A DNA stretch of 64,000 bases. Source: Homoserinibacter sp. YIM 151385 (GTDB lineage: Bacteria > Actinomycetota > Actinomycetes > Actinomycetales > Microbacteriaceae). Numbering within the stretch: position 1 is the stretch's first letter; the number at the start of each line of letters is the position of its first letter. This document shows positions 17,393 through 25,976 of this stretch, in pieces. Both the position numbers and the translations under genes were made by a program. The stretch lies in NCBI RefSeq assembly GCF_027912415.1, contig NZ_CP115175.1, positions 868,001-932,000 of the forward strand, given 5' to 3'. The notes under the pieces were generated by a model. It was not told where the DNA came from and made no database searches. It saw only the letters and a program-made list of their open reading frames with translations.

Positions 17393-18253
17393 CTACCGCT
17401 CGGACAGACGTGTCGGTGCCGTCCGGGTGCCAGGAGCGTCGGGGGCTGCCATCGAGCCGAGGAGGCCGAGACGCTCCGCCGACTCGCTGCCGGGTTCGGC
17501 GTGGTAGACCACGAGCATGATGCCGTCGGTGCCGGCGACGGCGAGCTTCTCGCGGTCGAGGCGGAGTCGCCCGACGGCCGGATGGTCGAAGGTGACCTGG
17601 GCACCCGCGCGCTCGGCGACGTCGTGGCGGGCCCACAGCCGTCGGAACTCGGGGCTGGCCAAGGACAGCTCGCCGACCAGCTCGACCACGCGAGGGTCGT
17701 CGATGCTCTGGCCGACGGTCCTGCGGAACCCGGCGAGCAGCGCCGCAGCAGCGCGTTCCCAGTCCTCGAAGAGACTCTGCTCGGCCGCATCCAGGAACAC
17801 GTCTCGAAGCCGGTTGCCGCCGGCGGTCAGTCGCGGAGAGACGGCTGCAGCCAACGGATTCGCCGCGAGGACATCGAGATGGCGGCCCTCGGCGAAGGCC
17901 GGAAACGGGAGCTCGTCGATGAGGCGGGCGGTGCTGGCGGGGAGCACCTCGCGGCGGGGCCTGGGCCGTCTGCCGCGAGGACGTTCGGCGGCGAGGCTGA
18001 GCAGATACGCGTCGTCGTCGAGCTGGAGGACGCGCGCGATCGCCTGGAGGACCTGGGCGGAGGGACGGCGGTCGCGCCCCTGCTCGAGGCGGAGATAGTA
18101 CTCGGCGCTGATACCGGACAGCATCGCGACCTCCTCTCGACGCAGACCGGGAACACGACGCACACCGAGCACCGGGATCCCGACCTGCTCGGGGGTGACG
18201 AGCTCGCGCCGGGCTCGGAGGTACTCCCCCAGCGTGTTCGGCTCATCGCTCAT
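17393..18253 (-). CDS. XRE-type HTH regulator with MmyB-like domain
   Basis: The 286-residue regulator has the same architecture as the 12574-13452 protein: an N-terminal HTH ('GLRREEVAMLSGISAEYYLRLEQG') and a C-terminal MmyB-like PAS domain ('LPFPAFAEGRHLDVLAANPLA'). The ATG at 18253 is chosen over 18388, because the family begins with the HTH and the longer form adds a low-complexity Arg/Pro stretch. It lies upstream of lysE in an operon and is divergent from the epimerase at 18391. Confidence 0.88.
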   Translation of the reverse strand: MSDEPNTLGEYLRARRELVTPEQVGIPVLGVRRVPGLRREEVAMLSGISAEYYLRLEQGRDRRPSAQVLQAIARVLQLDDDAYLLSLAAERPRGRRPRPRREVLPASTARLIDELPFPAFAEGRHLDVLAANPLAAAVSPRLTAGGNRLRDVFLDAAEQSLFEDWERAAAALLAGFRRTVGQSIDDPRVVELVGELSLASPEFRRLWARHDVAERAGAQVTFDHPAVGRLRLDREKLAVAGTDGIMLVVYHAEPGSESAERLGLLGSMAAPDAPGTRTAPTRLSER

Positions 18254-18294
18254 GCGCCTCACGCTATCGACCGGCGAAGGACGGAAGGTACTCC

Positions 18295-18313
18295 CTGTCA
18301 CTCCCAGTGTCAG
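18295..18313. promoter_or_regulatory. Imperfect inverted repeat between HTH regulator and epimerase
   Basis: CTGTCACT-CCC-AGTGTCAG is an 8-3-8 inverted repeat with one mismatched pair, lying 42 bp upstream of the regulator start on one side and 77 bp upstream of the epimerase start on the other. It is a candidate shared operator. Confidence 0.4.
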
Positions 18314-18390
18314 CAGGGGTCTGGGTCGCGGCCTCGCCGGCGCCGAGGATCGGGTCATCGCTCGACGTTCACGCCCCCGAAAGGCCACTC

Positions 18391-19419
18391 ATGTCCCACG
18401 TTCTCGTCACCGGCGGGTCCGGCTTCATCGCCGGACACGTCATCGTCCAGCTCCTGGAGCAGGGCCACACCGTCCGCTCCACCATCCGCTCGCTGCACAA
18501 GGAGGCCGCCGTCCGGATGGTGCTCCGCGACGCCGGGGTCACTCGCGACGAGGCGCTGACCTTCGTCGAAGCGGACCTGATGCAGGACGCCGGCTGGGCG
18601 GACGCGGTCGCCGGCGTTGACCACGTCATCCACCTCGCCTCCCCGATCCACACCGGCAAGGTCGAGAACGAGGACGACGTCATCGCCCCCGCCCGCGATG
18701 GCGCGCTCCGCGTCCTCCGCGCCGCCCGCGACGCCGGAGTCGGACGCGTGGTGCTCACCTCCGCGTTCCACGCCGTCGGGTTCGGCCACGGTCACATCGA
18801 CCACGTCTTCACCGAGGACGACTGGTCGCCGCTCGACGGGCCCGGCGTGGACGCGTACGGGCGCAGCAAGATCCTCGCGGAGAAGGCGGCATGGGATCTC
18901 GTCGACCAGCCCGGCTCGAGCCTCGAGCTGACCACGATCCTGCCCGTCGCCGTCATGGGACCGGTGATGGGCGCCGACGTCTCCGGTGCCAACCACATCG
19001 TCCAGAACATGCTCCGGGGTGAGATGCCCGGCGTCCCGAACATGTTCGTCCCCATCGTCGACGTCCGCGACGTCGCGGCGGCCCACGTCGCGGCGATGAC
19101 CGCCCCCGGCGCGGCAGGACAGCGGTTCCTGGTCGGCACCGGGGAGCCGGCGATCGCGATGAAGGAGATCGGCGCGATCCTCAAGCACGAGCTCGGCGCG
19201 AGGGCGTCGAAGGTCCCGTCCCGGTCGATCCCGAACCTCGTCGTCCGGCTGACCGCGCTGTTCCGGGACGAGTACAAGTCCGTCGCCGCGGACCTCGGCT
19301 ACATCAAGCGGGTCTCCGACGCCAAGACGCGCAGCGTCCTCGGCATCACCCCGCGTCCCGCGCGCGAGGCGATCGTCGCCGCCGGCCGCAGCATGATCGC
19401 CCGCGGGCTCGCGGACTGA
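18391..19419 (+). CDS. NAD-dependent epimerase/dihydroflavonol-reductase-like protein
   Basis: The 342-residue extended SDR has an N-terminal 'LVTGGSGFIAGHVIVQLLEQG' nucleotide-binding region, an active-site YxxxK in 'DAYGRSKILAEKAAWD', and the dihydroflavonol-4-reductase-like segment 'FVPIVDVRDVAAAHVAAM'. Bacterial members are generic ketone/aldehyde reductases. It is divergent from the MmyB-type regulator, the same gene logic as at 11.5-13.4 kb. Confidence 0.88.
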   Translation: MSHVLVTGGSGFIAGHVIVQLLEQGHTVRSTIRSLHKEAAVRMVLRDAGVTRDEALTFVEADLMQDAGWADAVAGVDHVIHLASPIHTGKVENEDDVIAPARDGALRVLRAARDAGVGRVVLTSAFHAVGFGHGHIDHVFTEDDWSPLDGPGVDAYGRSKILAEKAAWDLVDQPGSSLELTTILPVAVMGPVMGADVSGANHIVQNMLRGEMPGVPNMFVPIVDVRDVAAAHVAAMTAPGAAGQRFLVGTGEPAIAMKEIGAILKHELGARASKVPSRSIPNLVVRLTALFRDEYKSVAADLGYIKRVSDAKTRSVLGITPRPAREAIVAAGRSMIARGLAD

Positions 19420-19481
19420 CCCAGGCCACGACCTGCGTCAGCACGGGTCAGACGTGACCGGAACCTTCAGCGGGCTCCCGA

Positions 19482-20717
19482 TCACGACGCGCTCTCGCCG
19501 GCGGCGACTGCGGCGACGATGGCGGATGCCGCGGCCGGCCCGTCCTCCGCGCGTATCTCACCCGCGACATGATGGACGGCCGGTGCGCGGTCGAGCGCAT
19601 CGGAGATCGCCGCGTGAACACCGTCCACGGACAAACGGTCGCGGTGCAGTGCCGGCCCGGCGAGCCCGGACCGGCGCAGGAGTCGTGCCCAGAACGGCTG
19701 GTCCGCGAGAAACGGGACCAGCACCGACGGGGTTCCCGCGCGCGCGGCGGCATGGACGGTCCCCGCTCCCCCGTGGTGGATCGCGGCTGCCGCGTGCGGG
19801 AGGACGGTGGCGTGCGGCACGGAGGTGACGACCAGCACGTCCGTCCCCAGACACCGGTCCGGAGGTTGCAGGCCGCCCCAGCCGGTCGCCACGAGAGTTC
19901 TCAGACCCGCCCGTCGGACGCCTTCGATGATCGCCTCAGCCCGGCCGGCGGCATCCCCGCCCCTCATCGACCCGAATCCCGCATACACGAAGGGAGCGTC
20001 GTCGGCGAGGAACTCGCGGATGGCGCCGTCCGTCCCCGCGTCAGGTCGAGGACGGCGCGGCCAGTCACCGGTGAGATGGGTGGTCGACGGCCAGTCCGCC
20101 GGTCGCGGCAACAGCGTCGGACTCACCGCGACCAGCGAGCCGGACGGTGAGGGCAGGTGCCCCTCGCCGGAGCGTCCCAGGCGTCGCCGCGCGGCTCGAA
20201 TGTCGGATGCGAACATGCGCGCGCCCAGATCCGCCGCGCGATAGGTGAGCCGATTGACCCAGGGACCGAGCGAGCGATTCACTACTCCCGCGGCAGGGAA
20301 CTCGCCCGTCGGCGTGACTACCGGAGTGAGCTCGACCGACAGGTACGGGATGCCGAGATGCTCCGCCACGACCGGAACCGTCAGCAGCTTGGGATGCGCG
20401 ACGATCACGTCCGGCTGCCACCGCATCGCCTCGTCCACGACGCGCGCGAGGACCGTGCTCATCGCCGGTCGGATGTGCTCGCGGAACGCCCGCATCCCCC
20501 CGCCGGCAAGGGCCTCCGCAAGGCCGGCGAAGCTGACCCCCAGGGTCACGACGTCGACGTCGTCGCCGGCGTCGTCCTGATCGTCCGGTGCCGCGACGAG
20601 GACGGCATGCCCCGCGTCACGGAGCGCAGCCGCCAGCGACAGGAACGGCTCCACGTCGCCGCGGCTTCCCGCCGTCGCCAGCAGGACCCGCCGAGGGGAC
20701 GCCGAGCCGTCAGCCAT
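19482..20717 (-). CDS. GT1-family (UGT/MGT-like) glycosyltransferase
   Basis: The 411-residue GT-B enzyme has an N-terminal acceptor domain ('LLATAGSRGDVEPFLSLAAAL') and a C-terminal nucleotide-sugar domain. The donor-binding stretch includes 'HHGGAGTVHAAARAGTPSVL' and 'PFLADQPFWA', very like macrolide and sterol glucosyltransferases. The ATG at 20717 is preferred; upstream in-frame sequence to 20777 is Arg/Ser-rich and not family-like. Family members glycosylate small hydrophobic molecules such as macrolides, flavonoids or carotenoids. Next to exporters and reductases this fits detoxification; that role is inference. Confidence 0.88.
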   Translation of the reverse strand: MADGSASPRRVLLATAGSRGDVEPFLSLAAALRDAGHAVLVAAPDDQDDAGDDVDVVTLGVSFAGLAEALAGGGMRAFREHIRPAMSTVLARVVDEAMRWQPDVIVAHPKLLTVPVVAEHLGIPYLSVELTPVVTPTGEFPAAGVVNRSLGPWVNRLTYRAADLGARMFASDIRAARRRLGRSGEGHLPSPSGSLVAVSPTLLPRPADWPSTTHLTGDWPRRPRPDAGTDGAIREFLADDAPFVYAGFGSMRGGDAAGRAEAIIEGVRRAGLRTLVATGWGGLQPPDRCLGTDVLVVTSVPHATVLPHAAAAIHHGGAGTVHAAARAGTPSVLVPFLADQPFWARLLRRSGLAGPALHRDRLSVDGVHAAISDALDRAPAVHHVAGEIRAEDGPAAASAIVAAVAAGESAS

Positions 20718-21123
20718 CGATCGCCCCGCCGACAGCCGCGATCTTCTGGCTCGATCGTGTGCCGGCCGTGAGATCACGCATCGAGACTCCTCTGATCGTC
20801 TCGCCGACCAGGCAGGCCGGCGTCGATGTCGACCAGACTTCCCGACGCGCCGCGCGCCAGCCTACGCGAAGGACACGCAAGAGAGCGCGCGACGTGCGCA
20901 CGGTCGGGCCCGGGGTCGTGGCGACCGAGTTCCATCGCCGGCATGGCCTCGACATGAGCGCCGTCGCCCGTACGTCGCCGCACGACGTCGTCACCGCGAG
21001 CACGAGTGCGCTGCCGCGACGAATCGTCAGATAGAGCGGCGGAGAATCGCCGACTTCGCACCGGCCCTCGAGATCACGACCGAACGCCTCGCGGATCTGC
21101 GGCGGCATCCGCCGACCGCGGGC
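20718..21123. other. 406-bp gap holding a degraded SDR tail
   Basis: No intact gene is supported here. The only recognisable content is the SDR C-terminal remnant at 20894-21034 on the plus strand. Other open frames in the gap are Arg/Thr-rich and match no family I know. Confidence 0.5.
20894..21034 (+). pseudogene. Remnant of a short-chain dehydrogenase C-terminus
   Basis: The frame ending at the TAG at 21032-21034 reads 'VRTVGPGVVATEFHRRHG' and 'LDMSAVARTSPHDVVTAS'. This is the pattern of the last 45 residues of SDRs ('..CPG...TEFH...GMD.S.....VV...L..L'). Nothing upstream in this or the other frames restores the Rossmann fold, active site or start, so it is a fragment. It is on the opposite strand to the intact SDR that follows, so it is not simply part of that gene. 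Confidence 0.45.
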
Positions 21124-21906
21124 TCAGGAATCGGCGGGTCGGATCTCCGCAGCACGCAGCACCGTGCGCACGGGCAGCACACCGACCAGTCGCTTCGTCC
21201 AGCGGTTCCGAGTGCCGGAGATGACGCTGACCGGCGGATTCTTGCGCTGGAGCGCATCCAGCGCGGTGGTGACGACCTGATCCGGCGTCTGGAACCGCAC
21301 CCCCTTCTCTGTGGTCCCCGAGGTGCTGTAGAACGCTGTGGCCGTCGGCCCCGGGGAAACGGCCATGACGGTCACACCCGAGGCACGAACCTCGTGGGCC
21401 AGCGCTTCGGTGAAGTGCACGACGAATGATTTCGCGGCCGCATAGACCGCCATGCCCGGAACCGGCATGTATCCCGTCATGCTCCCCACGTTGATCAGCG
21501 CGCCCACACCGGATGCGATGAGCTGGGGAAGGAACGCGTGCGAGATCTCGACGGTCGCATCGATGTTGACCCGCAGCTGCCGCCGGAGCTGCTCCTCGGT
21601 GGAATCGCCGAAGACGCGCGTCACGCCGACGCCCGCGCAGTTGACCACTGTGTCGACCCGCAACCCCACCCCGGCAAGCTGTTCGGCCAGCCGGTAGCCG
21701 GCACGCTCCTGGGACAGGTCGAAGGGGACGACGTGCACCCGCCGCCCGGTCTCCGCTCTGATGCGCTCCGCGAGTGAGTCCAGCTCCTCGAGCCTGCGGG
21801 CCACGGCGACGATATCCGCCCCGCGCCGAGCGAGACGCCCGGCGAACTCCGCGCCGATCCCCGAGCTCGCCCCTGTCACCAGCGCCGTCGTCGCCTCGTA
21901 CCGCAT
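21124..21906 (-). CDS. Short-chain dehydrogenase (YdfG/DltE-like)
   Basis: The 260-residue SDR has 'LVTGASSGIGAEFAGRLARRG' at the N-terminus, 'VVNCAGVG' instead of the usual NNAG, a serine in 'NVGSMTG', the active-site 'YAAAK' (YxxxK), and the 'PGPTATAF' loop. It belongs to the DltE/YqjQ-like group of SDRs. It is divergent from the TetR gene at 22038, with two related palindromes in between. Confidence 0.9.
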   Translation of the reverse strand: MRYEATTALVTGASSGIGAEFAGRLARRGADIVAVARRLEELDSLAERIRAETGRRVHVVPFDLSQERAGYRLAEQLAGVGLRVDTVVNCAGVGVTRVFGDSTEEQLRRQLRVNIDATVEISHAFLPQLIASGVGALINVGSMTGYMPVPGMAVYAAAKSFVVHFTEALAHEVRASGVTVMAVSPGPTATAFYSTSGTTEKGVRFQTPDQVVTTALDALQRKNPPVSVISGTRNRWTKRLVGVLPVRTVLRAAEIRPADS

Positions 21907-21955
21907 CCCGTCCCCTCACTCGTCAGGGCGGCCATCGACAGACAGCCGCACGCCC

Positions 21956-21980
21956 CTCATGTGAGAGGTTCACACATGAG
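21956..21980. promoter_or_regulatory. Operator copy 1 (SDR/TetR divergent region)
   Basis: CTCATGTG and CACATGAG are perfect 8-base inverted arms separated by nine bases. The string ATGTGAGAG inside it recurs in copy 2, and both copies end in an inverted CAT. It is likely a TetR operator. Confidence 0.55.
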
Positions 21981-21989
21981 CGTAGACGG

Positions 21990-22014
21990 CCGATGTGAGA
22001 GACTGCAACATCGG
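21990..22014. promoter_or_regulatory. Operator copy 2 (SDR/TetR divergent region)
   Basis: CCGATGT and ACATCGG are perfect 7-base inverted arms separated by 11 bases. Aligned with copy 1 over 21 bases, 14 are identical, including ATGTGAGAG. It ends 23 bp before the TetR start. Confidence 0.55.
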
Positions 22015-22037
22015 GCGCTGAAGGAGGCACCTCACCC

Positions 22038-22616
22038 ATGTCTGAGCGTGGTTACCACCATGGCGATCTGCGCAACGCCCTGCTTGCGGCGACCGCGGAG
22101 CTCGTGCGCGAGCGCGGGGCCCGCGGATTCAGCGTGTCGGAGGCCGCCCGACGCGTCGGCGTATCGACCTCCGCCCCCTATCGGCACTTCGCCGACCGTG
22201 ACGCCATGCTCGCTGCGGCCGCACTGACCGCGTTCAGACAACTGGAGGACCGCTTCGGCAGCCTCGCCATGCCTCCGACGTTCGCCGACGCGGCCTCGCT
22301 GATCGCCACGGAGTATCTCGGTTTCGCCCGTGAGGACCCCGCGCGGTTCGAGGTGATGTTCGCCCACGGGATCGAGAAGACCCGGCATCAGGATCTCCTG
22401 CAACAGACCCTCCGAGTGCAGGAGCAGTTCGAGGCCGCGTTGAGCGCGCACCTGCCATCGGCGGAGACGACGCGACGCGCCGCCGAGCTCTGGTCGCTCG
22501 CACACGGCATCGCCGCCCTGGCCATCGGCGGCAATGTGCAGCACATGCTCCCCGACACGCAGATCGCCGACCTCGCAGACTCCACGGCCAGGGCCTGGGC
22601 GCGCGGCGCGATCTGA
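22038..22616 (+). CDS. TetR/AcrR regulator with WHG-type C-terminal domain
   Basis: The 192-residue regulator starts 'MSERGYHHGDLRNALLAAT', the opening of the TetR subgroup that carries the C-terminal WHG domain. The HTH recognition segment is 'ARRVGVSTSAPYRHFADRDA' and the C-terminal domain is around 'AAELWSLAHGIAALAIGG'. It is divergent from the DltE-like SDR and is the presumed repressor of that gene and itself. Confidence 0.92.
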   Translation: MSERGYHHGDLRNALLAATAELVRERGARGFSVSEAARRVGVSTSAPYRHFADRDAMLAAAALTAFRQLEDRFGSLAMPPTFADAASLIATEYLGFAREDPARFEVMFAHGIEKTRHQDLLQQTLRVQEQFEAALSAHLPSAETTRRAAELWSLAHGIAALAIGGNVQHMLPDTQIADLADSTARAWARGAI

Positions 22617-22716
22617 CCGACCCGCAGTGTGATCCATGGTCCGGCGCCCGCGGTCCGAGCAGATCGCCTCGTCACGCCGACGACCGGGTTTCCGTCGGCG
22701 ACCAGCAGCGAGATCA

Positions 22717-22800
22717 GGCGAGCGACCACGATCGCTCGCCAGCGCACACGACGATGCCCGTCTCCTCGAGCACCTCGCGAGCACCGCCTACGGCGACATC
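22717..22800 (-). pseudogene. Possible Nudix hydrolase fragment
   Basis: Directly downstream of the thiD/tenA stop, the minus strand reads 'VGGAREVLEETGIVV' and then reaches a stop at 22714. 'REVLEETG' is the core of the Nudix box (REx2EExG), but no other part of a Nudix fold is present on either side. It is either a short remnant or a chance match. About 30 residues are too few to be sure. Confidence 0.25.
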
Positions 22801-24308
22801 GGTCCTTCCTCGCTCGGCGCGGGTCGCGGGGAGGTCGGGACGGCGAAGAAGGCGTGCTCGTGAGCGGCCGAGGCGCGGAACGCCTCGCGCATCTCGGCTC
22901 GTCTCGCCTCGTCCACGGTCGCGGCGAGACGCGCGACGACGTCGACCGCGCGCCGAGTGGAGGCCTCGAATGCCGGGTCGGCGTAGGTGTCGAGCCAGGA
23001 CCGGTAGGGATGCCGGGAGTGAGCGCGCGGGTGGAGGCGGGTTCCGACGTCCTGGTAGAGCCAGAAGCACGGCAGCACCGCGGCGATCAGCACCGGGTAG
23101 TCGCCGCGGGCGGCGCACGCGAGCAGATGGTTCAGGTAGGCGGTCGTGGTCTCGCTCGGCCGCGCCGCCTCGATCGCGTCGGCGGCGAGCCAGCTCTCGT
23201 GCAGCTGCAGCTCGGCCGCGATGGCGCCCTGCGCGGATCCGGCCCAGAACGCCTGCTCGTCGGTCGTGGGCGCGAGACGGCTGGCCTCGGCGAGCACGCG
23301 CGAGTAGTCGCGGAGGTAGAGCGCGTCCTGCGCGAGATACCAGAGGAACGAGTCCCGGTCGAGGGTGCCGTCGCCCAGCCCCGTCACGAACGGCAGCTCG
23401 TCGATCCCGTCCCGGATCTCGCGGATGTGCTCCCACCATTCGGCTTCGACCTCTGCGGGCGTGGGGCGGGTCTCGGTGCCGCCACGTTCCCACAGCCCCG
23501 CGAAGTGACTGATCGGCCCGTGGCCTGAACCGACCTGCAGGTCCGCGCCGTGGCGGATGCTCTCCGTGAGCCACCGCTTGGACTCCACCACCGCGCCGGC
23601 CCAGTCGGCCGTGCGTGCGAAGCGGGTGGCGAGGGCGGAGGACAGCGAGCACCCGGTGCCGTGCGTGCTGCTCGTGTCGATGCGGACACCGGGGAACTCG
23701 ATGATCTCGACGGTGTCGCCGCGCGCGTCGACGAGGGCGTCGGGCAGCGCCGTCCCGTCGAGGTGGCCGCCTTTCGCGAGGACGCGCACCTCGTACCGTG
23801 CGGAGACCCGTCCCGCCTGCGCCACGACCGCCGCCCAGTCGGTCGCGGTGGGCTCGCCCGCGAGGATGCCCAGTTCCGGGATGTTCGGGGTGAGCAGGTC
23901 GGTGCGGGAGACCAGCTCGCGCAGCGCCTGTTCCGCATCCCGATCAAGGAGGCGGTCGCGGCTGGTCGCGACCATCACCGGATCGAGCACGACCACCGGC
24001 GGGCGGACACGGTCGAGCCAGTCCCCCACAGCGTCGATCACGCCGACGGTGGCGAGCATGCCGATCTTGACCGCGTCGATCTCCACGTCATCCGAGACCG
24101 CATCGAGCTGCTCGGTCAGGAACTCGACCGGCGGCACGTGCACGGAGCGGACGCCGTGCGTGTTCTGCGCGACCAGGGCCGTGATCACCGCCATGCCGTA
24201 GCCGCCGTTCGCGGCGATGCTCTTCAGATCCGCCTGGATGCCGGCGCCGCCCGTCGGGTCGGTGCCCGCGATGCTCAGCACGCGCGGCACCTGCCGAGCC
24301 ACGGTCAC
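22788..24308 (-). CDS. thiD: ThiD-TenA fusion: HMP(-P) kinase with aminopyrimidine aminohydrolase domain
   Basis: The 506-residue bifunctional enzyme has two domains. Residues about 1-265 are ThiD, which phosphorylates hydroxymethylpyrimidine and its phosphate ('LSIAGTDPTGGAGIQADLKS', 'KIGMLATVGV', and the anion hole 'THGTGCSLSSALAT'). Residues about 280-490 are TenA/thiaminase II ('FLWYLAQDALYLRDYSRVLA', late 'YRSWLDTYADPAF'), which salvages aminopyrimidine from degraded thiamine. The GTG at 24308 overlaps the thiE stop as GTGA. It is the last gene of the thi operon and would be controlled by the TPP riboswitch. Confidence 0.93.
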   Translation of the reverse strand: MTVARQVPRVLSIAGTDPTGGAGIQADLKSIAANGGYGMAVITALVAQNTHGVRSVHVPPVEFLTEQLDAVSDDVEIDAVKIGMLATVGVIDAVGDWLDRVRPPVVVLDPVMVATSRDRLLDRDAEQALRELVSRTDLLTPNIPELGILAGEPTATDWAAVVAQAGRVSARYEVRVLAKGGHLDGTALPDALVDARGDTVEIIEFPGVRIDTSSTHGTGCSLSSALATRFARTADWAGAVVESKRWLTESIRHGADLQVGSGHGPISHFAGLWERGGTETRPTPAEVEAEWWEHIREIRDGIDELPFVTGLGDGTLDRDSFLWYLAQDALYLRDYSRVLAEASRLAPTTDEQAFWAGSAQGAIAAELQLHESWLAADAIEAARPSETTTAYLNHLLACAARGDYPVLIAAVLPCFWLYQDVGTRLHPRAHSRHPYRSWLDTYADPAFEASTRRAVDVVARLAATVDEARRAEMREAFRASAAHEHAFFAVPTSPRPAPSEEGPMSP

Positions 24309-24958
24309 GATGCCGTCTCCCAGGCCTCGCGCAGGCCGCGCGCGGCGCCCCGTGGATCGGGGGCGGAGCAGATCGCGGAGACGACCGCGGCACCGGCCGC
24401 GCCGGCCGCGCGCATCGCCGGCAGATCGGCCCTCGTGACGCCCCCGATCCCGACCGCGGGCAGCGCGCTCGCCGCCACCCGCCGGGCGAACCGGTCGAGG
24501 CCGAGCGGCTCGGGCGCATCCTCCTTCGTCGTCGTGGCGTGCACGGCCCCGATGCCGACGTAATCGACCCGGGCGGGGCTCGCTGCGGCGAGACGGAGCT
24601 GCTCCGGCGTCGACGCGCTCAGCCCGAGGACCGCATGCGGGCCGACCAGCTCGCGCACCGCCTCGACCGGCAGATCGGACTGGCCGACGTGAACGCCCGC
24701 GACCCGGGCCCCGGCGGCGCGCGCGGCGAGGAACACGTCCACCCGGTCGTTCACCAGCAGTGCGACCTCCGACGGGAGGGCGTCGGCGATGCGCAGCACC
24801 GTCTCCAGGAACACACACGCTGGGGCGTCCTTCTCCCGCAGCTGCACGACCGTCACGCCGCCCTCCGCCGCCTCGCGGACGAGACCGAGCAGATCGTGGC
24901 CGGCCGCAGCCGCACGGCGCGAGTCCGTCACGAGGTACAGCGACAGATCGATGCTCAC
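24305..24958 (-). CDS. thiE: Thiamine-phosphate synthase
   Basis: The 217-residue TIM barrel couples HMP-diphosphate to thiazole phosphate to make thiamine phosphate. Typical segments are 'LYLVTDSR', '[11 protein letters not shown]' (diphosphate and metal site), '[13 protein letters not shown]', '[10 protein letters not shown]', 'GLSASTPEQ' and '[14 protein letters not shown]'. The GTG at 24958 overlaps the thiM stop as GTGA, which settles the start. It is the middle gene of the thiM-thiE-thiD/tenA operon. Confidence 0.95.
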   Translation of the reverse strand: MSIDLSLYLVTDSRRAAAAGHDLLGLVREAAEGGVTVVQLREKDAPACVFLETVLRIADALPSEVALLVNDRVDVFLAARAAGARVAGVHVGQSDLPVEAVRELVGPHAVLGLSASTPEQLRLAAASPARVDYVGIGAVHATTTKEDAPEPLGLDRFARRVAASALPAVGIGGVTRADLPAMRAAGAAGAAVVSAICSAPDPRGAARGLREAWETAS

Positions 24959-25764
24959 GACAGCGCCGCCCTGCTGCGCACGGTGCCGGCGTCGACGGCG
25001 GCGAGCGCGTCGAGGAACGCCGCCTGGAAGCTCCCCGGCCCGGAGGCGCGCTCGGCGGCGAGCTCCGCCGCGACCGTGTAGACGGTGATCGCGGCGACCG
25101 TCGTGGCGAACCGGTCGGCGTCCACCGCGGCGAACGCGGCCATCACCGCGCCGAGCGCGCACCCGCCTCCGGTGATCCGCGTCAGCAGCGCGTCGCCGTT
25201 GGCGATCCTGACCAGATCCCGTCCGTCGGTGACGACATCCACCGGGCCGGAGACCGCGACGACTCCCCCGGTGCGCTCGGCCAGCGACCGCGCGGCCGGT
25301 ACGGCGGCGTCCACGCCGTCGGAGGCGTCCACGCCGCGTCCCCCGGCGCCGGAGCCGGCCACGGCGATGATCTCCGACGCGTTCCCTCGCACGACGGTCG
25401 GGCGCAGATCCCGCAGGGTATGACCCAGCGGCGTCCGCACCGGGAGGGAGCCGACCGCGACCGGGTCGAGCACCCACGGCGTTCCCGCGTCGTTCGCGGC
25501 CGCCACCGCCTCGAGCATCGCCTCCCGCTGCTCCGCCGTCGGCGTCCCGAGGTTCAGGAGGAGACCGGACGCGACCCGGGCGAACGGGCCGGCCTCCGCC
25601 GGGATGTCGACCATCGCGGCCGATGCGCCGAGGGCGAGGAGCGCGTTGGCGGTGACGTTCACCACCACGCTGTTGGTGATGCATTGGACGAGTGGCGCGC
25701 CGGCGCGCACCCCGTCCAGTGCGGAGCAGGTGAAATCGAGCAGGTCTTCTGGCGTGCGCGTCAT
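24955..25764 (-). CDS. thiM: Hydroxyethylthiazole kinase
   Basis: This 269-residue ribokinase-fold enzyme phosphorylates salvaged hydroxyethylthiazole. Segments '[20 protein letters not shown]', '[12 protein letters not shown]' and the C-terminal anion hole '[15 protein letters not shown]' are diagnostic. The ATG at 25764 is chosen: GAAGGGA lies eight bases before it, whereas the ATG at 25773 abuts that site. The GAAGGGA sequence is also the last conserved part of the TPP riboswitch, so ligand binding would sequester the ribosome site. With ThiE and ThiD/TenA this makes thiamine phosphate from salvaged rings. Confidence 0.95.
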   Translation of the reverse strand: MTRTPEDLLDFTCSALDGVRAGAPLVQCITNSVVVNVTANALLALGASAAMVDIPAEAGPFARVASGLLLNLGTPTAEQREAMLEAVAAANDAGTPWVLDPVAVGSLPVRTPLGHTLRDLRPTVVRGNASEIIAVAGSGAGGRGVDASDGVDAAVPAARSLAERTGGVVAVSGPVDVVTDGRDLVRIANGDALLTRITGGGCALGAVMAAFAAVDADRFATTVAAITVYTVAAELAAERASGPGSFQAAFLDALAAVDAGTVRSRAALS

Positions 25765-25772
25765 GCGCGACA

Positions 25773-25840
25773 TCCCTTCGCTAGTACGAACTAGATCAGG
25801 TTCGACGGGTGTGATCTCAGCCCCGCGGGGCACCCCGTGT
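25773..25840 (-). promoter_or_regulatory. TPP (THI-box) riboswitch
   Basis: On the minus strand the conserved THI-box parts appear in order: a GGGGTG segment (25831-25838 region), a short P3 helix from GGGGC/GCCCC pieces, CTGAGA (25815-25820), the ACCC strand, GAACCTGATC (25794-25803), then GCGAAGGGA (25773-25781). All elements of the pyrimidine- and pyrophosphate-sensing helices are present and it ends just before thiM. The overlap of the last helix with the ribosome site suggests control of translation start. Confidence 0.92.
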
Positions 25841-25976
25841 CACGTGGTTATGCCTCCACGCTACCCCGTGACGAGCGCGCGCTCCCGCGCAGCTGCCCGA
25901 GTGGGGGCCTGCGACGATCCGAGCAGGAGCGTCAGGACGCGTCGCCCGGCCGGTGTTCGAGGTGGGAGGCCTCGCG

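Noticed and set aside
20588-20893. Reading the SDR remnant frame back to its first ATG as a full gene
   Set aside because: The upstream part is antisense to the glycosyltransferase start and its promoter and shows no SDR features.
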